A stretch of DNA of 14,680 bases from Phycisphaeraceae bacterium. Its GTDB lineage: Bacteria > Planctomycetota > Phycisphaerae > Phycisphaerales > Phycisphaeraceae. Of the stretch, positions 1-8,236 are shown one piece after another (position 1 is the first letter of the stretch; every line of letters begins with the position of its first letter). Where the stretch lies: the NCBI GenBank assembly GCA_003552605.1, contig PUNN01000390.1:1-14680 (forward strand), given 5' to 3'. The notes below the pieces were generated by a model. The model worked only from the letters and a program-made list of their open reading frames with translations, ran no database searches and was not told the DNA's origin. A program made the position numbers and the translations under genes.

Positions 1-59
1 CCCCCGGAAGCACCCCCGGAAGCACCCCCGGAAGCACCCCCGGAAGTGCCCCCGGAAGT
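1..59. repeat. 12-bp tandem repeat, five copies, cut by window edge
   Basis: Five consecutive 12-bp units begin at base 1. The first three are CCCCCGGAAGCA and the last two are CCCCCGGAAGTG; the array then degenerates into CCCCGGCTGC. The array may continue leftward beyond the window. Read on the + strand in frame 1 the unit would encode Pro-Pro-Glu-Ala or Pro-Pro-Glu-Val. However, all three + frames stay open well past the repeat, so open frame does not prove coding, and frame 1 would run 142 nt into the oppositely oriented SEC-C gene. It could be the low-complexity C-terminal tail of a gene to the left or a non-coding minisatellite. The 90 bases between the array and the SEC-C gene show nothing else. 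Confidence 0.85.
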
Positions 60-149
60 GCCCCGGCTGCTGCGGCACGCGAGAGGATACAAGGGAAACA
101 CGTTTCGAGGCGTTGCCACTGCGCCAATATCGGTGCAGCGAAGTTATCC

Positions 150-959
150 TCACGTTGCTGTTTCCAGCTCCTCTTTTCCGAGACAGCATTTCTTGTATTT
201 GCGGCCACTGCCACACGGACAGGGGGCGTTGCGGCCGATGCGGGGGCCGCTTCGGATGGGTTCGACGATTTCGCCGTACTCCTCCGGTTGATCTTCCCTC
301 GACCCTTCGGGTGAAGCCGGCCGGTGGTCGAGGCACACCCGGATCACTTTCTCGGCGAACCAGCCATTGTCCTGGCGGTCCCAATGGCGCGCCCGCTCGG
401 GGGTGATGCGTTGGTTGTCCATGAGCATTCCGATGCCCTCGAGGGCCTTGGCATTCGGATGAAGGACAGCGCCCGTGGTCATCAGAAATTCGTCCATATC
501 AATCAGCCAGGCCGCGCTCGTGGTAACGTGCCCTTCCACAAAGAGTTGGCTGAGCTGAATGTCAGCGAGGAAATGGGCCCTGTCACGCAGAATGTCGGTG
601 CAGTGTACGCCGACGCCCGGCACGGCCTCATGGTGCGACAGCACGGCATAAAACGCCTGTTTCCCACGCTCGATGAATAACTGTTCGTTGCTGCCTTCCT
701 CGGGTGGGTGCGCGCGGGCGTAGCGGTTGAGCGGGAGCTCACCCTCGACGGTCCGTGCGTAGACGATGTGATCCTGGAAAATGGCAAGGTATTTCGTGTC
801 GTCGAGTACGAACGTGTTTCCAATCAGGAGTCCGAGCTTGCGCGCGAAGTCCATTACGGCATAAAATACGTCGATGTCAGCGCTGAGTGTCCGGTGGATC
901 TGGACGTTGGCTTCCCTGAGCCATTCGAATTGCTTGCGAATCGCTTTATAGTCGGCCAT
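150..959 (-). CDS. SEC-C motif-containing protein of unknown function
   Basis: This 269-residue protein carries a SEC-C motif at its extreme C-terminus, in the segment RNAPCPCGSGRKYKKCC. Cys247, Cys249, Cys258 and Cys259 give the CxC-x8-CC pattern. In SecA and other SEC-C proteins this motif binds a single zinc ion and mediates contact with partners such as SecB or ribosomes. The preceding 225 or so residues resemble no family I recognise. They look soluble and mainly helical, with no signal peptide or membrane segment, so the protein is probably cytosolic. The start at 959 is preceded by GGAG about ten bases upstream, which is acceptable. The gene appears monocistronic: the aldo/keto reductase upstream on the same strand is 252 bp away. 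A housekeeping role in protein targeting or quality control is possible but unsupported; only the zinc motif is firm. Confidence 0.85.
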   Translation of the reverse strand: MADYKAIRKQFEWLREANVQIHRTLSADIDVFYAVMDFARKLGLLIGNTFVLDDTKYLAIFQDHIVYARTVEGELPLNRYARAHPPEEGSNEQLFIERGKQAFYAVLSHHEAVPGVGVHCTDILRDRAHFLADIQLSQLFVEGHVTTSAAWLIDMDEFLMTTGAVLHPNAKALEGIGMLMDNQRITPERARHWDRQDNGWFAEKVIRVCLDHRPASPEGSREDQPEEYGEIVEPIRSGPRIGRNAPCPCGSGRKYKKCCLGKEELETAT

Positions 960-1211
960 GACTTGACTGCTCCATCAGCAACCGGGCTGTGATCCTGAAC
1001 CACAGGGGCAGTGCTGTCAGGCGAACTTTGGCTTGCCGGCGCCTGCCCATGGAGCGGGTTCACCGCTCTAGGCCAATACATCGTACCCAGTTCCTGAACG
1101 ACCGGTTGCCGGTGAGTCCCGCCGTGGCGGCGCAGTGCCCCTGCCGCGTGGTCTTGGCACGCGTGGGACCGAGGATCTGATCGGTTGAGGCGGGGCTGCC
1201 TGCGAGCGGGG
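960..1211. other. Intergenic region between reductase and SEC-C genes
   Basis: These 252 bases hold no convincing gene. Downstream of the reductase stop on the - strand there is a short hairpin, CGCGTG (1145-1150) pairing with CACGCG (1158-1163) across a 7-nt loop. No T-run follows it, so it is at best a weak terminator. I could not pick a convincing promoter for the SEC-C gene. Confidence 0.4.
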
Positions 1212-2153
1212 TCATCCACCGGTGGCTTGCCCGGCGCGGGTGAGTTCGGTTTCATTGAGCACGCGGTCGCCCGCGGCGGCGTTGGCCCGGGCCTGCTCGG
1301 GCGATTTTGCACCGGGGATGGCGACCGTGGCGGCCGGGTGCGACAGGACGAAGCGCAGCGCGGCCTGGGCCATGGTCTGCTCGGGCGTCTCGAGAAACCG
1401 CAGCTTCTCGACGGTGTCGAGCTGGCTGAGGAAGCGCTCGCGGCCGGCGCCCTCGTTCCACTTGGCGCGGACCGAATCGTCGAAGCGCGTGTCCTTGTTG
1501 AACTTGCCGGCGAGCAGACCCTGGGCAAGCGGGCCACGGATGATCGTGGCCACATCGTGCTGCTGGCACCACGTCAGTAGCTGCTGCTCCGGCTGGCGGT
1601 TGAGCAGGCTGTAGTCGAGCTGCACCGCGACAAGTCGGCCATCCCGGTTAAATGCCTTGCAAGGTTCCACCTCGCCGGTGGACAGGCCGAAAGCCCGGAC
1701 CTTGCCCTTCCTGAGCAGCCGGTCGAAGGCTTCGAGGAAGACCTCGGTCTGCTCAGGGGTGGGGTTGCCGATATGGCACTGATACAGGTCGATGGTGTCG
1801 GTGCGCAGCCGGTAGAGTGAGGCATCGCAGCACAACTCCACGTGCAACGGGTCGGTGTACGGAAGCGGGTGGCCGCCACGGCGGGCGAAGTTGCCCACCT
1901 TGGTGGCGAGGATCACCCTGTCCCGCAGTTTCTCACGCTCGAGCAGATCGCCGATGATGTGCTCGGAAGTGCCCGGCGGTTCACCGTAGGCATCGGCGGT
2001 GTCGATGAAGTTCATCCCGGCATCGATCGCCGCACGCAGGGCCTCCTCGGCCTGCGTCCGCTCGACCGGCCCCCATTGCCCGCCGATGCCCCAGGCGCCG
2101 AAGCCGATGATGCCGACTTGCCAGCCGGTTTTGGGAAACGTCCTTTGCAGCAT
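1212..2153 (-). CDS. Aldo/keto reductase
   Basis: Cytosolic NAD(P)H-dependent oxidoreductase of the aldo/keto reductase superfamily, which reduces carbonyl groups in a TIM barrel. With the start chosen here it has 313 residues, normal for the family. The catalytic tetrad is visible: Asp51 and Tyr56 in FIDTADAYG, Lys85 in ATKVG and His127 in LYQCHIG. The C-terminal cofactor-binding stretch contains AATVAIPGAKSPEQ. A longer reading frame begins at 2177, but a perfect AAGGAGGT (2163-2170) lies between the two ATGs with a 9-nt spacer to the ATG at 2153, so the shorter start is preferred. It is divergent from the ABC exporter operon with 159 bp between them, and no functional link is evident. The physiological substrate cannot be inferred. 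Confidence 0.93.
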   Translation of the reverse strand: MLQRTFPKTGWQVGIIGFGAWGIGGQWGPVERTQAEEALRAAIDAGMNFIDTADAYGEPPGTSEHIIGDLLEREKLRDRVILATKVGNFARRGGHPLPYTDPLHVELCCDASLYRLRTDTIDLYQCHIGNPTPEQTEVFLEAFDRLLRKGKVRAFGLSTGEVEPCKAFNRDGRLVAVQLDYSLLNRQPEQQLLTWCQQHDVATIIRGPLAQGLLAGKFNKDTRFDDSVRAKWNEGAGRERFLSQLDTVEKLRFLETPEQTMAQAALRFVLSHPAATVAIPGAKSPEQARANAAAGDRVLNETELTRAGQATGG

Positions 2154-2162
2154 GGTGGGAGA

Positions 2163-2170
2163 ACCTCCTT
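2163..2170 (-). promoter_or_regulatory. Ribosome-binding site deciding the reductase start
   Basis: The - strand reads AAGGAGGT here, nine bases before the ATG at 2153. An alternative ATG at 2177 lies upstream of this site and has no comparable sequence before it. This is the clearest Shine-Dalgarno in the window. Confidence 0.85.
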
Positions 2171-2312
2171 CGTTCATCTGGTATTCAGTCTATCTGATCC
2201 TCGCGGCTCACGAAACGGCGCGATTGGGGGGCAATGTCCGAGGGCCAACCAAGCTGTCCGTGCGGTTGTTCGATATCTGGCGGTTGTCCTCAGGCCAAGG
2301 TAATCTGATGAC

Positions 2313-3035
2313 ATGGCTGCGCACGACCGTGCTGGACCGATGCTCGCGCTGGCCGGGGTGAGCCGGACCTATCGAATGGGGGAAGTGGATGTGCCGGTCT
2401 TGCGGGGGGTCGACTTGTCGGTGGCGCGGGGGGAACTGATGGTGATCGTCGGGCCATCGGGTTCGGGAAAGAGCACGTTGCTTAATATCATGGGGGCCAT
2501 GGACCGGGCGAGTGAAGGCCGAGTCATGTTCCGGGACCGTGAATTGACAGCCATGAGTGACCGGGCGTTGACGTGGTTTCGCCGCAACCATATCGGCTTC
2601 ATCTTCCAGTTCTATAACCTCGTGCCCACGTTGACGGCCCGTGAGAATGTGCAGGTGGCCACGGAGTTGGCACAGAAGCCGCTCGATCCGGACGAGGCGC
2701 TGGCGATGGTGGGCCTTGCCGACCGGATGGACCACTTTCCGGGCCAGCTATCGGGAGGTGAGCAGCAGCGGGTGGCGGTGGCTCGGGCCATCGCGAAACA
2801 ACCGGAACTGCTGCTGTGCGATGAGCCGACCGGGGCGCTGGATGCCGAGACGGGCAAGGCGATCCTGCGGTTGCTGGTGGATATCAATGCCCGGCTCGGC
2901 ACCACGGTGGTCGCCATCACGCACAATGCGGTCATCGAGCGGCTGGGCCACCGCTATCTGCGGCTGAGTAGTGGGTGCATCGTGGAATCGGCTGAGAACG
3001 AGCATCGTGCCGCGGTCGAGGAGATCGACTGGTGA
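2313..3035 (+). CDS. ABC exporter ATP-binding subunit (MacB/LolD-type)
   Basis: Cytoplasmic ATPase that powers the FtsX-type permease encoded next. The 240 residues contain all nucleotide-binding elements in order: Walker A GPSGSGKST (47-55), Q-loop Gln99 in FIFQFYNLVP, signature LSGGEQQR (146-153), Walker B LLLCDEPTGALD (Asp170, Glu171) and H-loop His204. The Q-loop context FQFYNLVPTLTARENV and the EPTGALD motif are typical of the LolD/MacB/FtsE group that drives mechanotransmission-type exporters. Its stop overlaps the permease start by 4 nt (GTGA), so the two are translationally coupled. The start at 2313 has no strong Shine-Dalgarno; an in-frame ATG at 2340 is an alternative. A TAATCT sequence ends 6 nt before the ATG, so a leaderless transcript is conceivable. 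Confidence 0.96.
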   Translation: MAAHDRAGPMLALAGVSRTYRMGEVDVPVLRGVDLSVARGELMVIVGPSGSGKSTLLNIMGAMDRASEGRVMFRDRELTAMSDRALTWFRRNHIGFIFQFYNLVPTLTARENVQVATELAQKPLDPDEALAMVGLADRMDHFPGQLSGGEQQRVAVARAIAKQPELLLCDEPTGALDAETGKAILRLLVDINARLGTTVVAITHNAVIERLGHRYLRLSSGCIVESAENEHRAAVEEIDW

Positions 3036-5410
3036 GCGTGCTGAACCGCAAGCTGCGACGGGAGCTGCTTCAACACCGCGGGGTGCTGGTGTCGATCATT
3101 GCGATTGTCGTACTCGGGGTGGCGTGCCTGGTCAGTATGACATCATCGTATCTGAACCTGCTCGCTGAGCGTGACAGCTATTACCGTGACGGCCGCATGG
3201 CCCATTTCTGGGTCGATATGGTGCGGATGCCCGATGCCGATCTGGACCGGCTTCCCGAGATGCCGGGGATCGAAGCGATACAGCCGCGAATCAGTTATCC
3301 AGCCACGGTCGAACTTGCCGATGTCATCGAGCCGGTGTCGGGGCAGGTCCTCTCGCTGCCCCCTCCAGAGCAGGTCGCGATCAATGACATTGTGGTGCGA
3401 AGCGGTCAGCGCCCGTTGCCGGGTGACCGTGACAGCGTGCTCGTGGGTGAATCCTTCGCCGAGGCTCATGGCCTGGCGGTGGGCGACCAACTGACGCTCG
3501 AGATGGGTGGCAACCATCACGAGCTGCGCATCGCGGGGACTGCGATCAGTTGCGAGTTCGTGTACCTGATGGCGCCGGGCGGGCTTCTGCCGGACCCGCA
3601 GCGTTACGGCCTGTTCTACATCAGCCGCGAGCTGGCCGAGGATGCCTTCGATATGCAGGGGGCATCGAACCAGTTGGTGGGGCGTGTCTCACCGCGGTAT
3701 GCCGAGCATCCTGATGTCGTGGTCGATCCGATGCGGCCACTGCTGTCGCCCTACGGTCTGCTTTCGGTCACGCCGCGCCGGCATCAACCCTCCCACCGGT
3801 TTCTCGAGGATGAACTCGATCAACTGGTCGCATTCGCGTTCCTGGCGCCGGTGTTGTTCCTGGGGGTGGCGGTGCTGGTGATCAACGTGATGATGACGCG
3901 GATGGTGCAGCAGCAGCGATCCATCATCGGTACCCTCAAGGCGCTGGGATACAGGGATGGGCAGGTGGTATGGCATTACGTGAAGTTCGGCCTTGTCATT
4001 GGCGGGGTTGGCGGTGCGCTGGGGATCGTGGTGGGGCAATTGCTGGCCGACTGGTTGGCGGTGGTATACACGGCCTATTTCGAGCTTCCGCAGCTTGTGA
4101 GCCGGTTTCACCCATCGCTGGCCGTGGCGGGACTGCTGGTCAGCCTGTCGGCGACGGCCCTTGGCAGTGGTCGGGGTGCGCGGGCTGCCCTGAAGCTCGC
4201 TCCGGCCGATGCGCTTCGGGCCAGCCCGCCCCTGATCGTTCATCGCGTGCTGCTGGAGCGGATCGGCTGGTTGTGGCGGAGGCTGAGCGTGAACTGGCAG
4301 AATGCGCTGCGCAACCTGATGCGTGCCCGGCTGCGGGCGGTGTCGGGCTGCGGCGCGGCGGCGACGGGGGTGGCGATGATCGTGCTCGCCCTGGTCTACA
4401 ACGACAGCCTCAACGAACTCGTCGAGCTTCAGTACGAGCGTATCCTGCTGGCCGACTTTGACCTGATGCTTCGCGATTTCGCCGGACCGGAGGTCGTACA
4501 TGCGGCGGCGAAACTGCCGGGCGTGGCCCGGGCCGAGCCGCTGCTGAGCATCCCCGGGACGCTGGAAGCCGACCACCGCCGCCGCGAAGTGGCACTGACG
4601 GGGCTGACCGGGGACAACCGGCTGACGCAGGCGATCGACCGTGACGGGCGACGCATCGAGCCGCCGAAGCGCGGCCTGCTCATGCCCCGCTGGCTGGCCG
4701 AGCAGATGGACCTGCGGCCGGGCGACACGGTGACCTTCACACCCGCCCGGGGTGAGCGCCGGCCACGACAGGTGACCATCGCCCGAACCTTTGAAAGCCT
4801 GATGGGCGAGGCGATCTACATTCATCGCGGCCATCTCGAACAATTGCTCGGCGGTGGGGAGGCGGTATCCACGGTGCAGCTTGCGCTCGACAGGGGCACC
4901 ACCCCCTCTGAAGTGACCTACCGTGCCCTGCGCGGACTGCCGGAAGTCGAGATGATCGGGGATACGCAGCGACAGAAGGAACTGCTGGAAACGCACATGG
5001 TCGGGGCGATGCGGATATTCACGCTGATGCTGATCGGCTTCGCCACGGTGATCTTCTTCGGCAGCATCATGACCTCAGGCTATATCGCCATCGGTGAGCG
5101 ACAGCGCGAGATCGCCACCCTGCGGGCCTTGGGATATGGCCCCTGGGCGGTGGGATCGCTGCTGCTACGCGAGGCCCTGGTGTTGAACCTTGCCGGGGCA
5201 GTGATCGGCCTGGTGCTTGGCTACCATCTTGCGGATGCGAGTCTTCAGGCGGTCTCAACGGAACTGGTGCGCGTTCCCACGGTCCTGCACGGCCGGAGCA
5301 TGCTGCTGGCTGTGGCAATGGCGGTGCTGCTCACCTTCATCGCGCACCTGTTGGTGCAACGGCGGATCAACAGGATGGACTGGCTCGAGGCACTCAAAAT
5401 CAAGGAGTAG
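3032..5410 (+). CDS. FtsX-like ABC exporter permease, eight-helix type
   Basis: Inner-membrane permease of the MacB/LolE/FtsX class, 792 residues. It shows a duplicated architecture with about eight membrane segments near 19-38, 265-289, 317-345, 362-380, 438-457, 660-683, 713-735 and 757-776. Two large periplasmic domains lie at about 40-262 and 458-658. Each half has the FtsX-core signature after its second helix: RSIIGTLKALGY at 296-307 and REIATLRALGYG at 692-703. The length matches double-core permeases rather than the four-helix MacB monomer. Translation starts at GTG with GAGGAG (3018-3023) eight bases before it, inside the ATPase gene. The C-terminus ends in DWLEALKIKE, like other FtsX permeases. 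It moves or extracts a substrate across or from the inner membrane using the upstream ATPase; the substrate is unknown, with lipids, peptides and macrolide-like compounds all possible. Confidence 0.94.
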   Translation: MSVLNRKLRRELLQHRGVLVSIIAIVVLGVACLVSMTSSYLNLLAERDSYYRDGRMAHFWVDMVRMPDADLDRLPEMPGIEAIQPRISYPATVELADVIEPVSGQVLSLPPPEQVAINDIVVRSGQRPLPGDRDSVLVGESFAEAHGLAVGDQLTLEMGGNHHELRIAGTAISCEFVYLMAPGGLLPDPQRYGLFYISRELAEDAFDMQGASNQLVGRVSPRYAEHPDVVVDPMRPLLSPYGLLSVTPRRHQPSHRFLEDELDQLVAFAFLAPVLFLGVAVLVINVMMTRMVQQQRSIIGTLKALGYRDGQVVWHYVKFGLVIGGVGGALGIVVGQLLADWLAVVYTAYFELPQLVSRFHPSLAVAGLLVSLSATALGSGRGARAALKLAPADALRASPPLIVHRVLLERIGWLWRRLSVNWQNALRNLMRARLRAVSGCGAAATGVAMIVLALVYNDSLNELVELQYERILLADFDLMLRDFAGPEVVHAAAKLPGVARAEPLLSIPGTLEADHRRREVALTGLTGDNRLTQAIDRDGRRIEPPKRGLLMPRWLAEQMDLRPGDTVTFTPARGERRPRQVTIARTFESLMGEAIYIHRGHLEQLLGGGEAVSTVQLALDRGTTPSEVTYRALRGLPEVEMIGDTQRQKELLETHMVGAMRIFTLMLIGFATVIFFGSIMTSGYIAIGERQREIATLRALGYGPWAVGSLLLREALVLNLAGAVIGLVLGYHLADASLQAVSTELVRVPTVLHGRSMLLAVAMAVLLTFIAHLLVQRRINRMDWLEALKIKE

Positions 5411-5416
5411 CTGGCG

Positions 5417-6769
5417 ATGTGGCGTTGGGTTATCTTCATTGGCGTGCCGGTTATCCTGCTCGGGGCCATCATCTACGCAGCGCTGACCGCTGCGGAGCCG
5501 GTGGACACGGTGCAGGTGATGCGTGGGACGGTCGAGGCGGCGATCGAGGAGCGCGGTGAAACGGAACTGCCACGTACCGAGCGCATCACCATGCCCTTTG
5601 CCGGGACCATCGAGCCGATCGAACTCGAACCGGGAGACCGGATCAGTGATGAGCAGGTCCTGGCGCGGCTGGATGCCGGTGAGCTCCGGTCGATGCGGGC
5701 CGGTGCCGAGGCCCGGATCGCCGCCATCGACTCACGCATCGCGCTCAACGATGACACCCGGCTGGAGGACCTGGCGCTCGAGGAACTGCCCCACATCATC
5801 CGCTCGGTCGGTCTTGCCGTGGAGGCTGCGGGTGAGCAGGTGAGGGCGAGCGAAGCACGGGTGGGGTTCGCCGGTCGGCAGCTTGAGCGTGTGCGTGAGA
5901 TATACGCCGAGGCTGCCACGCATCCGCGCGAACTCGATGAAGCGGAGTTGCTGAACATCGAGTCCGAGGTCGACCGGCGCCAGGATGAGCTTTCGTGGCG
6001 CGCCGCAGAGGCCATCGAGCGGGCGATCACGACATTGCCGCAGGCCGTCGAGCACCTCAAGCAGCGAAAGGCGCTTGCACGCGCTGTGCTCGAGCGAGAG
6101 CGTGCGGAAGCAGAGGCGGAGCTTGCACGCATCGATCGGGACATCGAACGTGCAACCCTGCGCAGCCGCGGCGAAGCGGTTGTCATCGAAAGGCATGTCG
6201 ATGGGGCCGAGGACCTCGCCGCGGGCGCGGTGCTGCTCGAACTCGGCCGGCCCGAAACGATGCGGGTGCGCATCGAAGTGTTGTCGAGTGAGGCCTACGC
6301 GATCAGCGAGGGTGACCGGGTGGAATTGCGGGGCCTGCATGGCGATCGCGTGCAGGAAGGTCGTGTCAGCGGCATCCGTCCGCGGGCGAAGACAGTGGTT
6401 TCTTCACTCGGCGTCGAGGAGCAGCGCATCGCGGTCATCATCGAATTCAGTGAAGCAGCGAAGGCGGAACTGGCCGAAGCGCGCGAGGCCGGCCGGGGTG
6501 TGGGTGCGGGCTATCGCGTCTGGGCGCGGATCGTCACGGATGCCCAGGAAGACACGCTCTTTGTGCCGCGGACGGCACTTTATCGCGGGGAGGATGATGC
6601 GTGGCACGTGCTGGCCGTGCGTGATGGCCGGGCTGTAGCGGTGGCCGTCGAAATCGGCCTCGGCGATGACCAGCGTGTGGAGATACGCGATGGGCTCGAG
6701 GAGCGCGATCAGGTGATCCTCTCACCCGATGAGCAACTGTCACCCGGCCAGCGCGTGCGCCCGCGCTGA
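5417..6769 (+). CDS. HlyD/MacA-family periplasmic adaptor of the ABC exporter
   Basis: Membrane-fusion protein of 450 residues linking the permease to an outer-membrane channel. One N-terminal helix at about 4-23 anchors it; there is no lipobox cysteine. Half of a lipoyl/biotinyl-like domain follows (about 56-90), then a long Glu/Arg/Ala-rich alpha-helical hairpin (about 92-245) and the second lipoyl half (about 250-280). A beta-barrel (about 283-375) and a membrane-proximal domain starting at TLFVPRTALYR complete the protein. The hairpin tip region around 156-178 (LERVREIYAEAATHPRELDEAE) resembles the TolC-contacting tip of MacA-type adaptors. The gene begins 6 nt after the permease stop, with AAGGAG (5402-5407) nine bases before ATG, so it is the third gene of the operon. 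No TolC homologue is in the window; the channel must be encoded elsewhere. Confidence 0.92.
   Translation: MWRWVIFIGVPVILLGAIIYAALTAAEPVDTVQVMRGTVEAAIEERGETELPRTERITMPFAGTIEPIELEPGDRISDEQVLARLDAGELRSMRAGAEARIAAIDSRIALNDDTRLEDLALEELPHIIRSVGLAVEAAGEQVRASEARVGFAGRQLERVREIYAEAATHPRELDEAELLNIESEVDRRQDELSWRAAEAIERAITTLPQAVEHLKQRKALARAVLERERAEAEAELARIDRDIERATLRSRGEAVVIERHVDGAEDLAAGAVLLELGRPETMRVRIEVLSSEAYAISEGDRVELRGLHGDRVQEGRVSGIRPRAKTVVSSLGVEEQRIAVIIEFSEAAKAELAEAREAGRGVGAGYRVWARIVTDAQEDTLFVPRTALYRGEDDAWHVLAVRDGRAVAVAVEIGLGDDQRVEIRDGLEERDQVILSPDEQLSPGQRVRPR
6749..6768 (+). terminator. Possible hairpin at end of exporter operon
   Basis: CAGCGCG (6749-6755) pairs perfectly with CGCGCTG (6762-6768) across a 6-nt loop, overlapping the adaptor stop codon. 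It is GC-rich but no T-run follows, so intrinsic termination is doubtful. The operon and the sulfatase gene are convergent with only 42 bp between their stops, where some terminator would be expected. Confidence 0.25.
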
Positions 6770-6811
6770 TGGATGGGGCATTGATGGTCGCCTGCGCTGA
6801 AGGGTGAGCGG

Positions 6812-8170
6812 TTACAGTGTAGGCAGCGGGAACTCATCCTCTGTTTCGCGAATCCACGCGGCGAGCTGATCCTGGAGGTGCTGGCGCTGTTTTCGGAACG
6901 CCGGCTGGTATGCGAGATTGGCCTGCTCGAAGGGGTCTTCGTTGAGGTTGTAGAGCCCGAAGGGCTGGTGCTCGAGGCAGGTGTATTTCCATCCATCGCG
7001 CGTGACCACGCCGCGCCAGGTACGGTCGATCCCGTGAGAGTGGAACTTGCGGACGTTGTGCTGGAGATAAGCCGAGTCCGGCTCGCCAGGCAGCGGCAGG
7101 TCGTTGTCTCGGCGTCGATAGCCCGAATAATCGAATCCGCTCATCCAGTCCGGGGTGGGCAGGCCGCACAGACCGAGCGTGGTGGGGGCGATGTCGATGT
7201 GGTTGAGCGGGGGCGCAGCGTAGCGGCCGCCACGCTGGCCGTAGAATGGCACACCCCCGCCGATGATGAAGGGAATGCGGATCGACTCTTCCCACGGCTG
7301 GCTCTTGGCCGTGTAGCCGTGCGAGCCGAGCATGTCGCCATGGTCGCTGAAAAACACGATGTGGGTGTTGTCGGTCATGCCGAGTTCGGCCAGCGCGGCA
7401 CGGATGCGGCCGAGATTGGCATCGAGGTTCTCGATCATCGCGTAATAGCCGCACAGGTCACGACGGGCGCCGTCGCGGATCCGCGGAATATCGGGCACGT
7501 TCGGCCGCAGGATGATGTCGGCGGGATTGCGGCGGCCGGCGTACTCGGCCGGGGCGATGTAGGGATCATGCGGCGGCTGCACGCTGAGCACAGCAAAGAA
7601 AGGGCTCGCATCGCCGGGATCGGCCGCACGGCGGTGAAGATCGTCGATGAGCAGGTCGGTCAGCGCATCGGTCTCGTAGCCCGGCAGGCGGTAGAGCTCA
7701 ACCTCCTCGCCGCGATGGTCGTGGCCGTGGACGTAGCAGTCATACTGGCTGTTGTTGTTCTCATAGCCGATCCATGTGTTGAAACCCCCACGGCGCTGTC
7801 GCGGCACGATATGAAACGCGCTTCGACCCTGATTCTCGGACCGGCCGTCGAGGTGCCATTTGCCGAAGTATGCCGTGTCATAGCCCACCTCCTTGAATGC
7901 CATCGCGATGGTGGGGTATGATGGGTCCATCTGGGAAGGGGTGCGATAGACGCACTTGTGCGGATACCGGCTGGTCAGCAATGAACCGCGGAAGGGTGTG
8001 CACCAGGGATTGCCGGCCACGGCGTTGGTGAAAGTGACTCCTTCGGCGGCAAGCCGGTCGATGTGCGGCGTGCGCACGTTGGGATCACCCATGTGGCCTT
8101 GAGCCTGCGCGCGGTGCTGGTCACCGAAGACCCAGATGACGTTGGGACGGGCGGGAGTGGATTCAGCCAT
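6812..8170 (-). CDS. Sulfatase (formylglycine-dependent, type I)
   Basis: Hydrolase of the alkaline-phosphatase superfamily that removes sulfate esters, 452 residues. Cys57 in NPWCTPFRGSLLTSRYP fits the CxPxR motif, in which cysteine is converted to formylglycine by a maturation enzyme. Metal-site and active-site elements are present: Asp17 in VFGDQHR, Lys104 and His106 in YFGKWHL, His201 in PPHDPY, and Asp276-His277 in FFSDHGDMLGSHG. The C-terminal part has DGWKYTCLE and LYNLNEDPFEQ, typical of arylsulfatase-like proteins. I see no signal peptide, so a cytosolic enzyme acting on imported substrates is likely. The frame stays open upstream to 8485, but the start at 8170 sits right before the conserved sulfatase N-terminus (RPNVIWVFGDQH) and has AGGA eight bases upstream. 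Substrate is unknown: sulfated polysaccharide, choline sulfate or others. Confidence 0.94.
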   Translation of the reverse strand: MAESTPARPNVIWVFGDQHRAQAQGHMGDPNVRTPHIDRLAAEGVTFTNAVAGNPWCTPFRGSLLTSRYPHKCVYRTPSQMDPSYPTIAMAFKEVGYDTAYFGKWHLDGRSENQGRSAFHIVPRQRRGGFNTWIGYENNNSQYDCYVHGHDHRGEEVELYRLPGYETDALTDLLIDDLHRRAADPGDASPFFAVLSVQPPHDPYIAPAEYAGRRNPADIILRPNVPDIPRIRDGARRDLCGYYAMIENLDANLGRIRAALAELGMTDNTHIVFFSDHGDMLGSHGYTAKSQPWEESIRIPFIIGGGVPFYGQRGGRYAAPPLNHIDIAPTTLGLCGLPTPDWMSGFDYSGYRRRDNDLPLPGEPDSAYLQHNVRKFHSHGIDRTWRGVVTRDGWKYTCLEHQPFGLYNLNEDPFEQANLAYQPAFRKQRQHLQDQLAAWIRETEDEFPLPTL

Positions 8171-8236
8171 GTCCCGCATCCTAGCAGATGGGTGCATGAG
8201 ACATGTTGCGGGGTTCCTTTGCAGCCAGAGAAGGTT

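Noticed and set aside
46..406. Open frames on the + strand starting in or near the tandem repeat
   Set aside because: All three + frames are open here because of base composition, and they overlap the C-terminal zinc motif of the oppositely oriented SEC-C gene.
3689..4996. 435-codon open frame on the - strand inside the permease gene
   Set aside because: His/Gln/Arg/Pro-rich translation with no recognisable domain, opposite a gene with clear membrane segments and family motifs; it is a shadow.
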